DNA of 23,266 nt, taken from a virus. The stretch spans positions 1 through 23,266 of the IMG/VR virus record IMGVR_UViG_3300047510_000289; one strand, given 5' to 3'. Positions 10,558-19,355 of the stretch are shown here, in pieces; the stretch's first letter is position 1, and every line of letters begins with the position of its first letter. A program made the position numbers and the translations under genes. Under the pieces are notes generated by a model. It did not search any database. It was not told the origin of the DNA and was given only the letters and a program-made list of their open reading frames with translations.

Positions 10558-13521
10558 GTGAGTACACAATTCTATGAAGCCATTCTGCCGCCCGTTGGGC
10601 CTTACTGCGTTGTAGGGATCAATGACAAAGCGGTCAAGCAAACATTCCATAACACAATCGAGGAGGTTATTGAACGTGGGGACGAACTCAATCGATCAAA
10701 CATAAACGCATACTTTGCGTTAGCGTCGTTTAACGAACCTACAACACGATCCGCAGAGAACGCAGCTTACCTTCGTGCGTTCTTCCTTGACTTAGACTGC
10801 GGCGAAAACAAGCCCTACGCGGTTCAAGCTGATGCGTACGACGCTCTAAAAAAGTTCTGTATTGATGCAGACATACCTCTGCCAGTTGTTGTGTCATCTG
10901 GGCGCGGACTGCATGCCTATTGGCCGTTGAACGACGCCATAGCCGCCGATGAGTGGCGCAGGCTTGCGAAGCGTTTTAAGAAACTGTGCTTGAACAATGG
11001 CCTTGAGATCGACACTGCCGTACCTGCTGATGCGGCACGGGTTCTGCGGATGCCGGACACGCATAACTTCAAATCGACACCACCCCTTGCAGTGAAGCTC
11101 TTCGGCGCCGTGCGTTCATTCGATCTATCGGATATTGAGCCACAACTACCCGAGCCTGAAATTGATCTTAGTGAAGCCAAGCAGTTCGGTATGGATGACT
11201 TCACGCGGCAGCATGCGCAAGTCGACTTTCCCCCTACATCGTTTGCTCGCTTAGTACGTCGAAGCCTCAAGGGTACGGGGTGTGCTCAGATAGCACACGC
11301 TGTCAAAGAGGCAGCAGCTTTGCCGGAGCCGCTGTGGCGGGCGGCGCTATCGATTGCGTGGCGTTGTGTTGACGCCGAAGAGAGTGTGCATACGCTCAGT
11401 AAGCCACATCCAGAGTACACGCCCGAGGACACTATCGCTAAGGCTGAGAAAACTCTTGGCCCCATGACGTGCGAGTGGTACCGCATGAATAATCCCTCGG
11501 CATGTGAGGGGTGCGCTCATAAGATCACAAGCCCTATACAGTTGGGCATCAAGATTGAAGAAGCGCCGGTGACAGATGACACTTATGTTGTTGAGGCTGT
11601 GCCAGAGCCTACGAATACTGAGACCAACAACACACCAGTAACCGTTGCTATACCCACCTACCCTGCGCCCTATTTCCGCCCAACGACAGGCGGCGTGTTT
11701 AAACGTACCAAAGATGAGGATGGCGACCCACACGAGACTGAAATCTACCCTTATGACCTCTATCTAACAGACCGGTTCTATGACTACGACGACTCCGGCA
11801 CAGGTGACGGTGAGATGGTGGGTATCAATATCCACTCGCCCCACGATGGTGTGCGTCGCATCATTGTGCCGGTCTACGTTTTGTTAGTGAAAGAGAAGCT
11901 ACGTGACGCGCTGCTCAAGCAGGGCGTGGCGGTGGTCAATAAAAAGGTAGATGACATCATGGCGTATTTCGCAGCGTCGTTTAAGAAACTGCAGCAGCGT
12001 GGGGCTGCAAACCGTACGCGCAATCAGATGGGTTGGACCAAAGACCTTGATGGGTTTGTAGTGGGTGAGCTTGAGTACACAGCATCGGGTGCCACACTCG
12101 CACCATCATCTACTGCAGTGCGTGAAGTCTCCTCGCTTCTTACTTCGCGTGGCACTTTGGAAAGCTGGAAGAACATCGTTAACTTCTATTCCCAAAGTGG
12201 TATGGAGGCGCATGCGTTGGCGGTGTTCGCTGGGTTCGGTGCCCCTCTGTTGAAGCTGGTAGGTGGTGTAGAGATTCGCGGTGCTGCTATCAACTTGATG
12301 AGCAACAAGTCGGGCACTGGCAAGACCACCGTGCAGATGGTCGTCAACAGCATCTTCGGGCATCCCAACGGGTTGCTCATGCGTAAGAACGATACGACAT
12401 TCGCCAAGATGCAGTGGCTAGGCATGCTCAACACGATAGCCGCCACGATGGATGAAGTGACCAACATGTCTGATGAGGCGTTGTCAGAGCTTGTTTATGA
12501 CATTCCGCAGGGTCGTGGCAGACACCGCATGGAGTCTCAGAGTAACCGCTTGCGGGTTAACACAGCCTCGTGGTCTACGTTCCTCATCATGTCCAGCAAC
12601 TCATCGCTGTACGACAAACTCATCCGGCTCAAGAACACCGCCGATGGCGAGCTACGTCGTTTGATTGAGCTGCGTGTACTGCGCCCGCTGAACATACCGA
12701 AGGCAACAACAGATGCGGTATTTAGTGAGCTGCAGCACAACTACGGACTCGCAGGTCCGATCTTTATCCAGTACGTCATGAACAACATGGAGAGTGTTCG
12801 CAAGCTTATCAGCGACACTCAGAAGCGCCTGGATGCAGACCTTGACCTGGACCAGTCTGATCGGTTTTACTCACACGTGCTGTCCTGCATCATCGCAGGG
12901 GGCATGATCGCTAACACGCTGGGCCTGCACAGCATACCTATCGCACCGGTGTATCGCTACGCTGTTGAACAGATCGCCACCATACGTCGTGAAATTCTGC
13001 TGCCCGCATCGGACTTTGGTGCTGTGACGGATGATGTGCTCTCAACATTCATCAATCAGAATTTGACTAACGCACTGGTCATCAACGTCAATAAGATCAA
13101 TGGCATCCCACCGGCTGCGCTACAGACACCACGCATGGAGCTTCGCATGCGATTCGAACCCGACACGGGTGAGCTGTGGGTACCGGGCAATGTGCTTAGA
13201 GAGTTTTTAACTGAGCGTCAGGTTGACTTTCGTCAAGCTATCAAGGAGTGGAATGAACGAGGGATGATGAAACATGGAGGACTCGCCACCTCGAAACGAA
13301 TCGGAGCTGGAGCCATTCTTGGTTTTGAAGCCGGAGTCACCCGGTCATACTGCTTCATTGCCGAAGAACTTGGAGTCACAACTAGCAACTTTACAAGCCA
13401 GCTTCGAGACGACGCTGGTGAAGCCACCCAACCTGATCGAACCCCTGCCGGACCTGATACGGTGCCTGAACCTATTCGGGGTGAAGTATTGGATTCATTG
13501 GGAGGCGATGAACATCGGTGA
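10558..13521 (+). CDS. Bifunctional AEP-type primase and DUF927-like helicase, 987 aa
   Basis: I chose GTG 10558 rather than the in-frame GTG at 10534, which abuts the terminator; the ribosome-binding site (GGGG) is weak. The N-terminal domain is an archaeo-eukaryotic-type primase. It has D78 and D80 in AFFLDLDCG, SSGRGLHAYW with H119, D152, and ARVLRMPDTHNFK. A linker has a zinc-like set (C305, C316, C319, H321). The C-terminal half is a DUF927-like P-loop ATPase with Walker A SNKSGTGKTT (K589), ATMDEVTNM and a sensor-like FLIMSSNSSL. The protein would prime and unwind DNA at the phage fork, replacing the separate primase and helicase of other phages. Confidence 0.85.
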   Translation: MSTQFYEAILPPVGPYCVVGINDKAVKQTFHNTIEEVIERGDELNRSNINAYFALASFNEPTTRSAENAAYLRAFFLDLDCGENKPYAVQADAYDALKKFCIDADIPLPVVVSSGRGLHAYWPLNDAIAADEWRRLAKRFKKLCLNNGLEIDTAVPADAARVLRMPDTHNFKSTPPLAVKLFGAVRSFDLSDIEPQLPEPEIDLSEAKQFGMDDFTRQHAQVDFPPTSFARLVRRSLKGTGCAQIAHAVKEAAALPEPLWRAALSIAWRCVDAEESVHTLSKPHPEYTPEDTIAKAEKTLGPMTCEWYRMNNPSACEGCAHKITSPIQLGIKIEEAPVTDDTYVVEAVPEPTNTETNNTPVTVAIPTYPAPYFRPTTGGVFKRTKDEDGDPHETEIYPYDLYLTDRFYDYDDSGTGDGEMVGINIHSPHDGVRRIIVPVYVLLVKEKLRDALLKQGVAVVNKKVDDIMAYFAASFKKLQQRGAANRTRNQMGWTKDLDGFVVGELEYTASGATLAPSSTAVREVSSLLTSRGTLESWKNIVNFYSQSGMEAHALAVFAGFGAPLLKLVGGVEIRGAAINLMSNKSGTGKTTVQMVVNSIFGHPNGLLMRKNDTTFAKMQWLGMLNTIAATMDEVTNMSDEALSELVYDIPQGRGRHRMESQSNRLRVNTASWSTFLIMSSNSSLYDKLIRLKNTADGELRRLIELRVLRPLNIPKATTDAVFSELQHNYGLAGPIFIQYVMNNMESVRKLISDTQKRLDADLDLDQSDRFYSHVLSCIIAGGMIANTLGLHSIPIAPVYRYAVEQIATIRREILLPASDFGAVTDDVLSTFINQNLTNALVINVNKINGIPPAALQTPRMELRMRFEPDTGELWVPGNVLREFLTERQVDFRQAIKEWNERGMMKHGGLATSKRIGAGAILGFEAGVTRSYCFIAEELGVTTSNFTSQLRDDAGEATQPDRTPAGPDTVPEPIRGEVLDSLGGDEHR

Positions 13522-13666
13522 CTCGGTGTTCATCAAGACAAGCGCTGATCTTGGACTGGTCAATAAGCAACTACGCAGCGTACGGTCAGCGCTTCGTCTA
13601 AACTTTGTAGCACAACAGCGGTGTGAGTTTGGGAAACTGGGTATCCGTATCTGGCGTATGCCTTAG
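13508..13666 (+). CDS. Small basic phage protein, 52 aa
   Basis: ATG 13508 overlaps the end of the primase-helicase gene by 14 bases, with GGAGG very close upstream (2-base gap). The protein begins MNIGDSVFIKTSADLG and is Arg/Lys-rich (KQLRSVRSALRLNF), ending in LGIRIWRMP. Small proteins of this pattern end replication operons in related phages; none has a known role. The frame is open upstream to an ATG at 13274, but that would overlap the primase gene by 248 bases. Its stop codon overlaps the stop of the convergent virion gene. Confidence 0.6.
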   Translation: MNIGDSVFIKTSADLGLVNKQLRSVRSALRLNFVAQQRCEFGKLGIRIWRMP

Positions 13667-13674
13667 ATACCCAG
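13637..13674. other. Inverted repeat across the convergent stop codons
   Basis: CTGGGTATC (13637-13645) and GATACCCAG (13666-13674) are perfect inverted copies, nine bases each, around a 20-base loop that contains both stop codons. It has no T run on either strand. It can form in transcripts from both directions and may slow or end convergent transcription. Confidence 0.55.
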
Positions 13675-16600
13675 AGAGTTCTTCGCTTCCCGCACCCACT
13701 CAACGAGGTTCTGTTCGTACTGCTGGATCTCTTGCTTCATCTTCAAGCGCTCTTCGCCTGTCATCGACTGTGCTGCCATGTCGGTATCCAGATAGCGCTT
13801 CATCGCCCGAGTTTTCTCAAGCTCTTCCAGTGTGCTGTTGACCATCTTGTAGGTCATCAAGAGCGGCGCGTTCTTCTCAGCAAAATCAAAAGCCCGTTCC
13901 GGGTTCGTCTTCAGCATCTGGTTAAGCGAGTTGTGTGTCTGCACAACTTTCTCACGCAGGTCATAGAACTCCGACGTGCGCCGCGTACCCACGGGGTCAT
14001 AAGCAAACGCAGACAGCCCAACGATCTGGTGCAGTGGTCGATCTGCGCGGTTAGGATTGATAGCTTGGTCAGCAGCAGCTAGCACCAAAGCACCCGTAGT
14101 ACCGAGGTATCCTCGTACGACGTTATCAATATCGATAGGAGAGACTTCTACGCCAGTCGTGGCGGCAGTGAACTGTGCGACTTGCTTCGCCAACTCTGAG
14201 GTACGAGTAGTCACACGCTCACTTGGTAGCTGACCCTGCTGGAATATGCCTTCCAACGGACGCCCAGTAAGAAACGAGTAGTTAGTGAAATTCTCAAGCA
14301 AGGGTTTAGCCGCTGCGGGGATCGGCACTTGCCGACCGAGATATTCTTCATACGCTGCACGGAACCAACCCAGCAGTGCTTCAGTAGCGACAGCTTCTTC
14401 AGGTGTACCGTGCTTGCGGTAGACCTCCAGCACACGCTCAGGGATTGACTTGAAGAGTATGCCGATCTCGGCAGGGACCGGGATACCGATCCCACCACCG
14501 ATAACCCACGTGCGGTCACGTTCACGCAGGTCCATGTTTTCATACTCTTCATCGCCCGCCATCAGCATGGCATAGAGCGTAGACGCAGCCATCAGGTAGC
14601 CGACGTTTGTCCAATACAGCTTGAGCGCCGCGTTGCGCTTCAACCCCGAGGGCGCTTCCTTACCAGTGAGTGAACGGTAAAGAACATCTGTACCTTGCAG
14701 GTATGCGTTGAAGAAGGGAATCGTCTGCGTAGCGATGTGGAGTAAGCCCAGCGGGTCACCGGCACCGAACCTACGGAAGTTGATGATCTCTCGTGCTCGC
14801 TCAAGCGCAAGTTGCCGATCACCTTGAGTCTCTTCAATCGTCTGATCGTAAATAGCTTTACGAACCGCAATATCAGAGGCCAGTGCTACGCCATTCAAGC
14901 GGTTCAATAGCTCACCAAACTTCGACGACTTGAGTAACGTACGGTTGCGCTTACCGATATCTTGCAAGAACGACTCCGCAGGATTGGACTTGTGGAAGTC
15001 CACACCACCCACGACACCGAACTCAGACAGTTCAGGTGCAACGTCAGAAAGTTTTCCAAGCGTTGCAGCTTTGGCGAAGTCTTTGAAGTTGCCAAGTGTC
15101 TTAGCTGTAAGCGCAACGGGGTCGCGCACACCCGAGGCCATGATGGCACGTTGGATATCTTGTGGAAGCTGTGTTGCAGTAAACGTCGGGATTGCTGTGA
15201 TCGCCGTCCGCAGGGCGCGTGAGAACTGCCCCATGAGCGTAAACATACCTGGGAGCGGTGTGATATCACTTCGGAATGCAGCGACGTGGTAAGGCGAAGC
15301 AACGACAAAATATCGCTCTTCACCGTTAACGTAGGTAGCAACTTTGCGATCTGACTCAGGCGGTGGGGTTGTGCGGAACTGAGCTTGCCCGATGTCTTCC
15401 AAAGCGCGAAGCGTACGCAGGGTAGCATCCTGACGTACAACCTCTTGCGTCATCCACCCAATGAGTCCGATGTAGTTCTCTAAAACATTCTTGGGTGGGC
15501 GGTTGGTACCCGCCTTGTTCACGAGTTCAGGCAGTTGGCCAAGCTGTGCGATACCGCGACCGACGCTGCGCTTCTGTCGGAACTTGGAGTCCATCTCCGC
15601 GACACGATCAAACGGCACGTAGGCGGTGGCTGCCTTCCAATCTGCACCCATCTCTTTGGTGATGCGGCCCACGGCAACCAGCTGGTCGATGAAGTCAAAC
15701 CGCAGCTTGTCCATATCATCTTTGATTGCCTGCAGTTTGTTATCTTGCTGGTACTCTGCATACAGGCGGTCGATATCGGCATCCGACATGCTGACGGGGA
15801 AGTCACGGCCCTTCTCTTGAGTCTTGTTGAGCCGACGAAACTCATGCTCTCGTGCAGCTCGTAAAAGCTCATCAGCGCGGTTCCACGCAGCTTCGAATTT
15901 GAGGCCCTGAGTTTTGCCCCACTGCGTGAGTTCTTCGGTAATGTCTTGGACAGACTTGACACCGGAAGCTTTAGCCGCCTTCCACAGGTTCGTGCCTTTG
16001 TCACGCCGCACGACACCCAGTCGATACACAGCCGGTACCAGTTGGTCTGACGCTTCGGCCTGTCGATAGACTGCCTCGACACGCGGGTCCTTGAGCGCCG
16101 TGGTCACAGCATTGTTGAAGTTCTTAGCGATCTCGTTGAAGACCGTGGCACCCGCATCCGTCATCATGCGCCGGAACTTGGTGATGCGGTCGATCGTGAT
16201 GTCTTGTATCTGCCGCGCAGTTCCACCGGGTTGCGGCGAGAACCCAGCTTGCATGTCTTGTTCGGTGGGGGTTACTGCCCGAAACTCAACACCTTGATCC
16301 ATTAGCATCTTGTCGCTGACAAACTTGCCGTCAGATTTTGCAAGACTGTCAAGTGCTTTGATAAGTGCAGCGTTAGAACGGAAGCCAAACGCAGACTTAA
16401 TTTTTTGTCCGAGTTCTTTAAGCCAATTACTTAAGCGACTTAGAATAGACTCAGACATTCCATACCGATTAGCGACGATTTGTGATGCGTTAACCGCCCA
16501 AAACTCAGATGGGTTAATGAACTGATAATTATCAATATCGACTGTTCCGTCTTCTAACATCTTAAGTACAGCAGCATACAGCGCATCGCCACGAGTCTCT

Positions 16601-19347
16601 GGGTCACCAAAGTGATATTGATCAAGTAGTTCAAAGAACTGTTTATCGTCTTTTGAAGTTGCCGCTTTCTTAGCCGCGAGAAATTGTTCCGACCATGCAC
16701 GACGAATTTCCTGTTGTACAGGCAAAGGCATCATACGTTCCAAGTGATGCAAAATTTCGTGAACAGCCGTTAGGTCATCTCCACGCTCTTTAATTAGCCG
16801 GATAATCCGTGGCAAAGGGAGGTATTGGCCAGCGGTTCCTTCTGGCGCTTTGCTTGATATGCTAATACCAAGATCGGCTACTAGCTGCGGGTTGTTCTGT
16901 ATGAACCAATCGGCGAGTTCTGCACCGTCTTCATCGATCAATCCTTTACGCTTTGCGTTAAGCAACCGCTCACGAATGAAGTCAGCACCACGTTGACGCT
17001 CAGGGTAATCCTTAGCTAATCGCGCATCGTCATCAGAATCAAGAGTGCCATTAACCAGTAGGATGTACTCCCCTTCGCTAAGTTTTCCGCGCCGGTACTC
17101 ATTACGTAGCGTCTTAAGACGGCGTTTTGTAGCGGGCATCCGTCTGTTGGTTACACCGTCTGGCCGGTAAATACTTAGAAAGTCTTGTTGTTTCTTAGCG
17201 CGACGCTCTTTGCGGGGTTTGCCTTTCGGGGCAGCAGCTTTAGGTGCAACTTCAACAGCCGCAGCTTCAACAGCCACAGGAGCTTCAACAGCCACAGGAG
17301 CTTCAACAGCCACAGGAGCTTCAACAGGCGCAGCAGCTTCAACAGCCGCAGCAGCTTCAACAGCCGCAGCTTCAACAGGCGCAGCAGCTAACACTTCATC
17401 TGCGTCTTGCATCGTAAGACGTTCAGGGCGCTCAGTGTATCGAGCTTGCCAATCTGCCTGCATGGACGGCGATAGCGCATCAAACGCCGGGGCACCGTCT
17501 GGTTTAAACTCTTCCCAAGCTTCTGCGACCGGGGTTGGTGTAGGTTCGATCAGTGCAGCGGGTTGTTCTCGCGCAACCACATCTCCCGGCTCAGCAACAG
17601 CCCCAGCAGGTTCCAATCCCAATCGCTCAGATGCTGCAGGTTGCTCGGTAGCTCGTACTCTTCGAGGCCGTCGTTGAGGCTCGACAGGACCTGCCACGCT
17701 TGGCTCAGCTCCTCCAAAGTCAAGCTCTGGCTGCTCGGCAACTCCACTAGGTGTTTCTGGTCTGGGTTCACGAACGGGCTCCTTGAAGGCCGCAGGTTGG
17801 GGAGTGATCATCTCACGCAACGCACGAGCGCGTAACCCCTCACCACGGACAAGCTCAGGCTGCTGTTTAACCAACCGCTCAATCTGCGGGACCGTCTTAC
17901 CAACGACGTTATCCTGCATCCATCCACGCACACCAATCTGGGCAGGCGTACCACCAATCGCGGGAATACCGTAGTTTGGCAAGTCTTGTGTACGGATGCG
18001 GTCATCAAACGCCAACTCATACTGCCCTTCAACGGGTGTGACCGGCACGGGGCCAGGGCGCTTGATATCTTCAGGCGGCAGTCGTTTACTGACTTCCTTA
18101 ATCTCTGCTTGCAACGATTCGAGCTGTGGGGCTAGCTTTTCCGCTTCGGCCCGTGCAGTGGCTTGATCAGCTTCAGGTGCAGCACGTAGGCGCTCGTTTT
18201 CACGCTGCAAGCGATCAAACTCTTCGCGCAAAGAACGCAGGCGCTCGGTGTCCTCTTCTCGTGTAGGGGCAGCAGGCTCAACGGCAGGGGCAGCAGTAGT
18301 CGGGAACAACTCACCTTGCGCACCGGGTTCAGGTGGCACTGCTGGGGGTAGCGCTGGCGCAGCTTCGGGAGTCGGGGGTTGTTCAGCAGCTAGCGCACGT
18401 CGAGCCGAGCTACGGTCCATAACCCGTCCAACCCCACCCAACGGACCGCCTACCAAGCCTGCTAGATAAAGCGCTTCGCCATACTCTTTCATGGCGTCGG
18501 GGCTCGTGAGGTCAAGCCCAGCTTGCGCTCGTTCGATAATACTCTGGCTAAGCTCTACCGGCATCTCGATAGCTGCGCCACGCGCTACACCACCCTTAAT
18601 GGTGGACTGAGCCATCTTAAGGAGTGTGTCTTTGTTTTTAGACGCAGCAAGCGCAGCGTCATCTGCGATACCAAGCACACCCTTTATAACGGATTTGCCA
18701 AAGACCGCAGCCGTACCACCGATCTCAAGGCCCGTCTGTGCAGCCGTGGCTAGCGCAGCGTTAGCTACATCAACTTTGGGGGTCTCGCCACGCTCGCGTT
18801 GTTCAGCAACTTGCCGCTCGATGTTTGTACCAAAGAGTTGTGGCGCAACAGCAGCGGCAGAGCCAAGTACACCACCCGCAATCGTACCTACCCCCGGCGC
18901 AATCGCCGAGCCAGCCATAGCACCCAGTTTGCCACCCGCAATCACCGCAGCAATATTGGCACCTTGACCAGCTACTGCTTGTGGGATATCGGAGACCGCT
19001 TGTCTTGCGGCAGGGAGCACTCCTTGCTCTTGGTACACACGCTGTAAACGCTCAAAGGACGGACCCTCACCAGCACGTTCACTGATCTCACGCCCCCGTT
19101 CGATACCCGCAACCGCAGCTTCCTCGGGGGAACCAAACATGCCGCCAAGACCCGTGCGTGTTGAAGATATAAGCTGCTCCGCACCACGGCGAAGCTCGCC
19201 CATAAACGTCGAAGGTTTCGGCTGTTGCGTAATAAACGCTGGCCCTTGCTGCTGTATGACTGCAACCAGTTGCTCAAGCGTAGCCCCCTCGGGGCCTTCA
19301 ATGTCGTACGTACGCTTGTCCGGGCCTTCAACGGTATAGATAGGCAT
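13663..19347 (-). CDS. Giant polyvalent virion protein with HExxH motif and LPD38-like region, 1894 aa
   Basis: The ATG (19345-19347) follows AGGAACTACC. The first 60 residues look like a small beta-domain. Residues 123-172 are Gly/Ala-rich and hydrophobic (GKLGAMAGSAIAPGVGTIAG), possibly membrane-active. Residues 300-720 are Pro/Glu/Ala-rich and disordered, with PVEAPVAVEA tandem repeats near 652-700. H863-E864-I-L-H867 (VHEILHHLERM) is a zincin-type metallopeptidase motif. From about residue 1050 to the end, the sequence resembles the large polyvalent-protein-associated domain LPD38 (MDSKFRQKRSVGRG, DIAVRKAIYDQTIEETQGD, FFNAYLQG). Such proteins are packaged in the capsid and ejected with DNA. 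The third zinc ligand is not identified, so protease activity is inferred. It is the last gene of the arm. Confidence 0.8.
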   Translation of the reverse strand: MPIYTVEGPDKRTYDIEGPEGATLEQLVAVIQQQGPAFITQQPKPSTFMGELRRGAEQLISSTRTGLGGMFGSPEEAAVAGIERGREISERAGEGPSFERLQRVYQEQGVLPAARQAVSDIPQAVAGQGANIAAVIAGGKLGAMAGSAIAPGVGTIAGGVLGSAAAVAPQLFGTNIERQVAEQRERGETPKVDVANAALATAAQTGLEIGGTAAVFGKSVIKGVLGIADDAALAASKNKDTLLKMAQSTIKGGVARGAAIEMPVELSQSIIERAQAGLDLTSPDAMKEYGEALYLAGLVGGPLGGVGRVMDRSSARRALAAEQPPTPEAAPALPPAVPPEPGAQGELFPTTAAPAVEPAAPTREEDTERLRSLREEFDRLQRENERLRAAPEADQATARAEAEKLAPQLESLQAEIKEVSKRLPPEDIKRPGPVPVTPVEGQYELAFDDRIRTQDLPNYGIPAIGGTPAQIGVRGWMQDNVVGKTVPQIERLVKQQPELVRGEGLRARALREMITPQPAAFKEPVREPRPETPSGVAEQPELDFGGAEPSVAGPVEPQRRPRRVRATEQPAASERLGLEPAGAVAEPGDVVAREQPAALIEPTPTPVAEAWEEFKPDGAPAFDALSPSMQADWQARYTERPERLTMQDADEVLAAAPVEAAAVEAAAAVEAAAPVEAPVAVEAPVAVEAPVAVEAAAVEVAPKAAAPKGKPRKERRAKKQQDFLSIYRPDGVTNRRMPATKRRLKTLRNEYRRGKLSEGEYILLVNGTLDSDDDARLAKDYPERQRGADFIRERLLNAKRKGLIDEDGAELADWFIQNNPQLVADLGISISSKAPEGTAGQYLPLPRIIRLIKERGDDLTAVHEILHHLERMMPLPVQQEIRRAWSEQFLAAKKAATSKDDKQFFELLDQYHFGDPETRGDALYAAVLKMLEDGTVDIDNYQFINPSEFWAVNASQIVANRYGMSESILSRLSNWLKELGQKIKSAFGFRSNAALIKALDSLAKSDGKFVSDKMLMDQGVEFRAVTPTEQDMQAGFSPQPGGTARQIQDITIDRITKFRRMMTDAGATVFNEIAKNFNNAVTTALKDPRVEAVYRQAEASDQLVPAVYRLGVVRRDKGTNLWKAAKASGVKSVQDITEELTQWGKTQGLKFEAAWNRADELLRAAREHEFRRLNKTQEKGRDFPVSMSDADIDRLYAEYQQDNKLQAIKDDMDKLRFDFIDQLVAVGRITKEMGADWKAATAYVPFDRVAEMDSKFRQKRSVGRGIAQLGQLPELVNKAGTNRPPKNVLENYIGLIGWMTQEVVRQDATLRTLRALEDIGQAQFRTTPPPESDRKVATYVNGEERYFVVASPYHVAAFRSDITPLPGMFTLMGQFSRALRTAITAIPTFTATQLPQDIQRAIMASGVRDPVALTAKTLGNFKDFAKAATLGKLSDVAPELSEFGVVGGVDFHKSNPAESFLQDIGKRNRTLLKSSKFGELLNRLNGVALASDIAVRKAIYDQTIEETQGDRQLALERAREIINFRRFGAGDPLGLLHIATQTIPFFNAYLQGTDVLYRSLTGKEAPSGLKRNAALKLYWTNVGYLMAASTLYAMLMAGDEEYENMDLRERDRTWVIGGGIGIPVPAEIGILFKSIPERVLEVYRKHGTPEEAVATEALLGWFRAAYEEYLGRQVPIPAAAKPLLENFTNYSFLTGRPLEGIFQQGQLPSERVTTRTSELAKQVAQFTAATTGVEVSPIDIDNVVRGYLGTTGALVLAAADQAINPNRADRPLHQIVGLSAFAYDPVGTRRTSEFYDLREKVVQTHNSLNQMLKTNPERAFDFAEKNAPLLMTYKMVNSTLEELEKTRAMKRYLDTDMAAQSMTGEERLKMKQEIQQYEQNLVEWVREAKNSLGI
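17245..17390. repeat. 18-bp tandem repeat inside the giant protein gene
   Basis: AGCTTCAACAGCCACAGG occurs three times without change (17263-17280, 17281-17298, 17299-17316). Near copies with GGCGC or GCCGC in place of GCCAC continue to 17390, and one copy is shortened by three bases. On the coding strand the units give VEAPVA/VEAAA. The 18-base and 15-base periods keep the frame. Confidence 0.9.
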
Positions 19348-19355
19348 GGTAGTTC

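Noticed and set aside
14930-15864. Several + strand frames of about 90-120 codons under the giant gene
   Set aside because: They are shadows of the - strand coding sequence with no motif and no start signals.
17175-17375. Leu/Lys-repeat protein on the - strand, or Ser/Asn-rich or Ala/Thr-rich proteins on the + strand, over the minisatellite
   Set aside because: They are off-frame readings of the 18-base repeat; the 1894-residue frame explains the region.
17245-17390. CRISPR-like array
   Set aside because: The 18-base units are directly adjacent without spacers, keep the codon frame and lie inside a long coding sequence.
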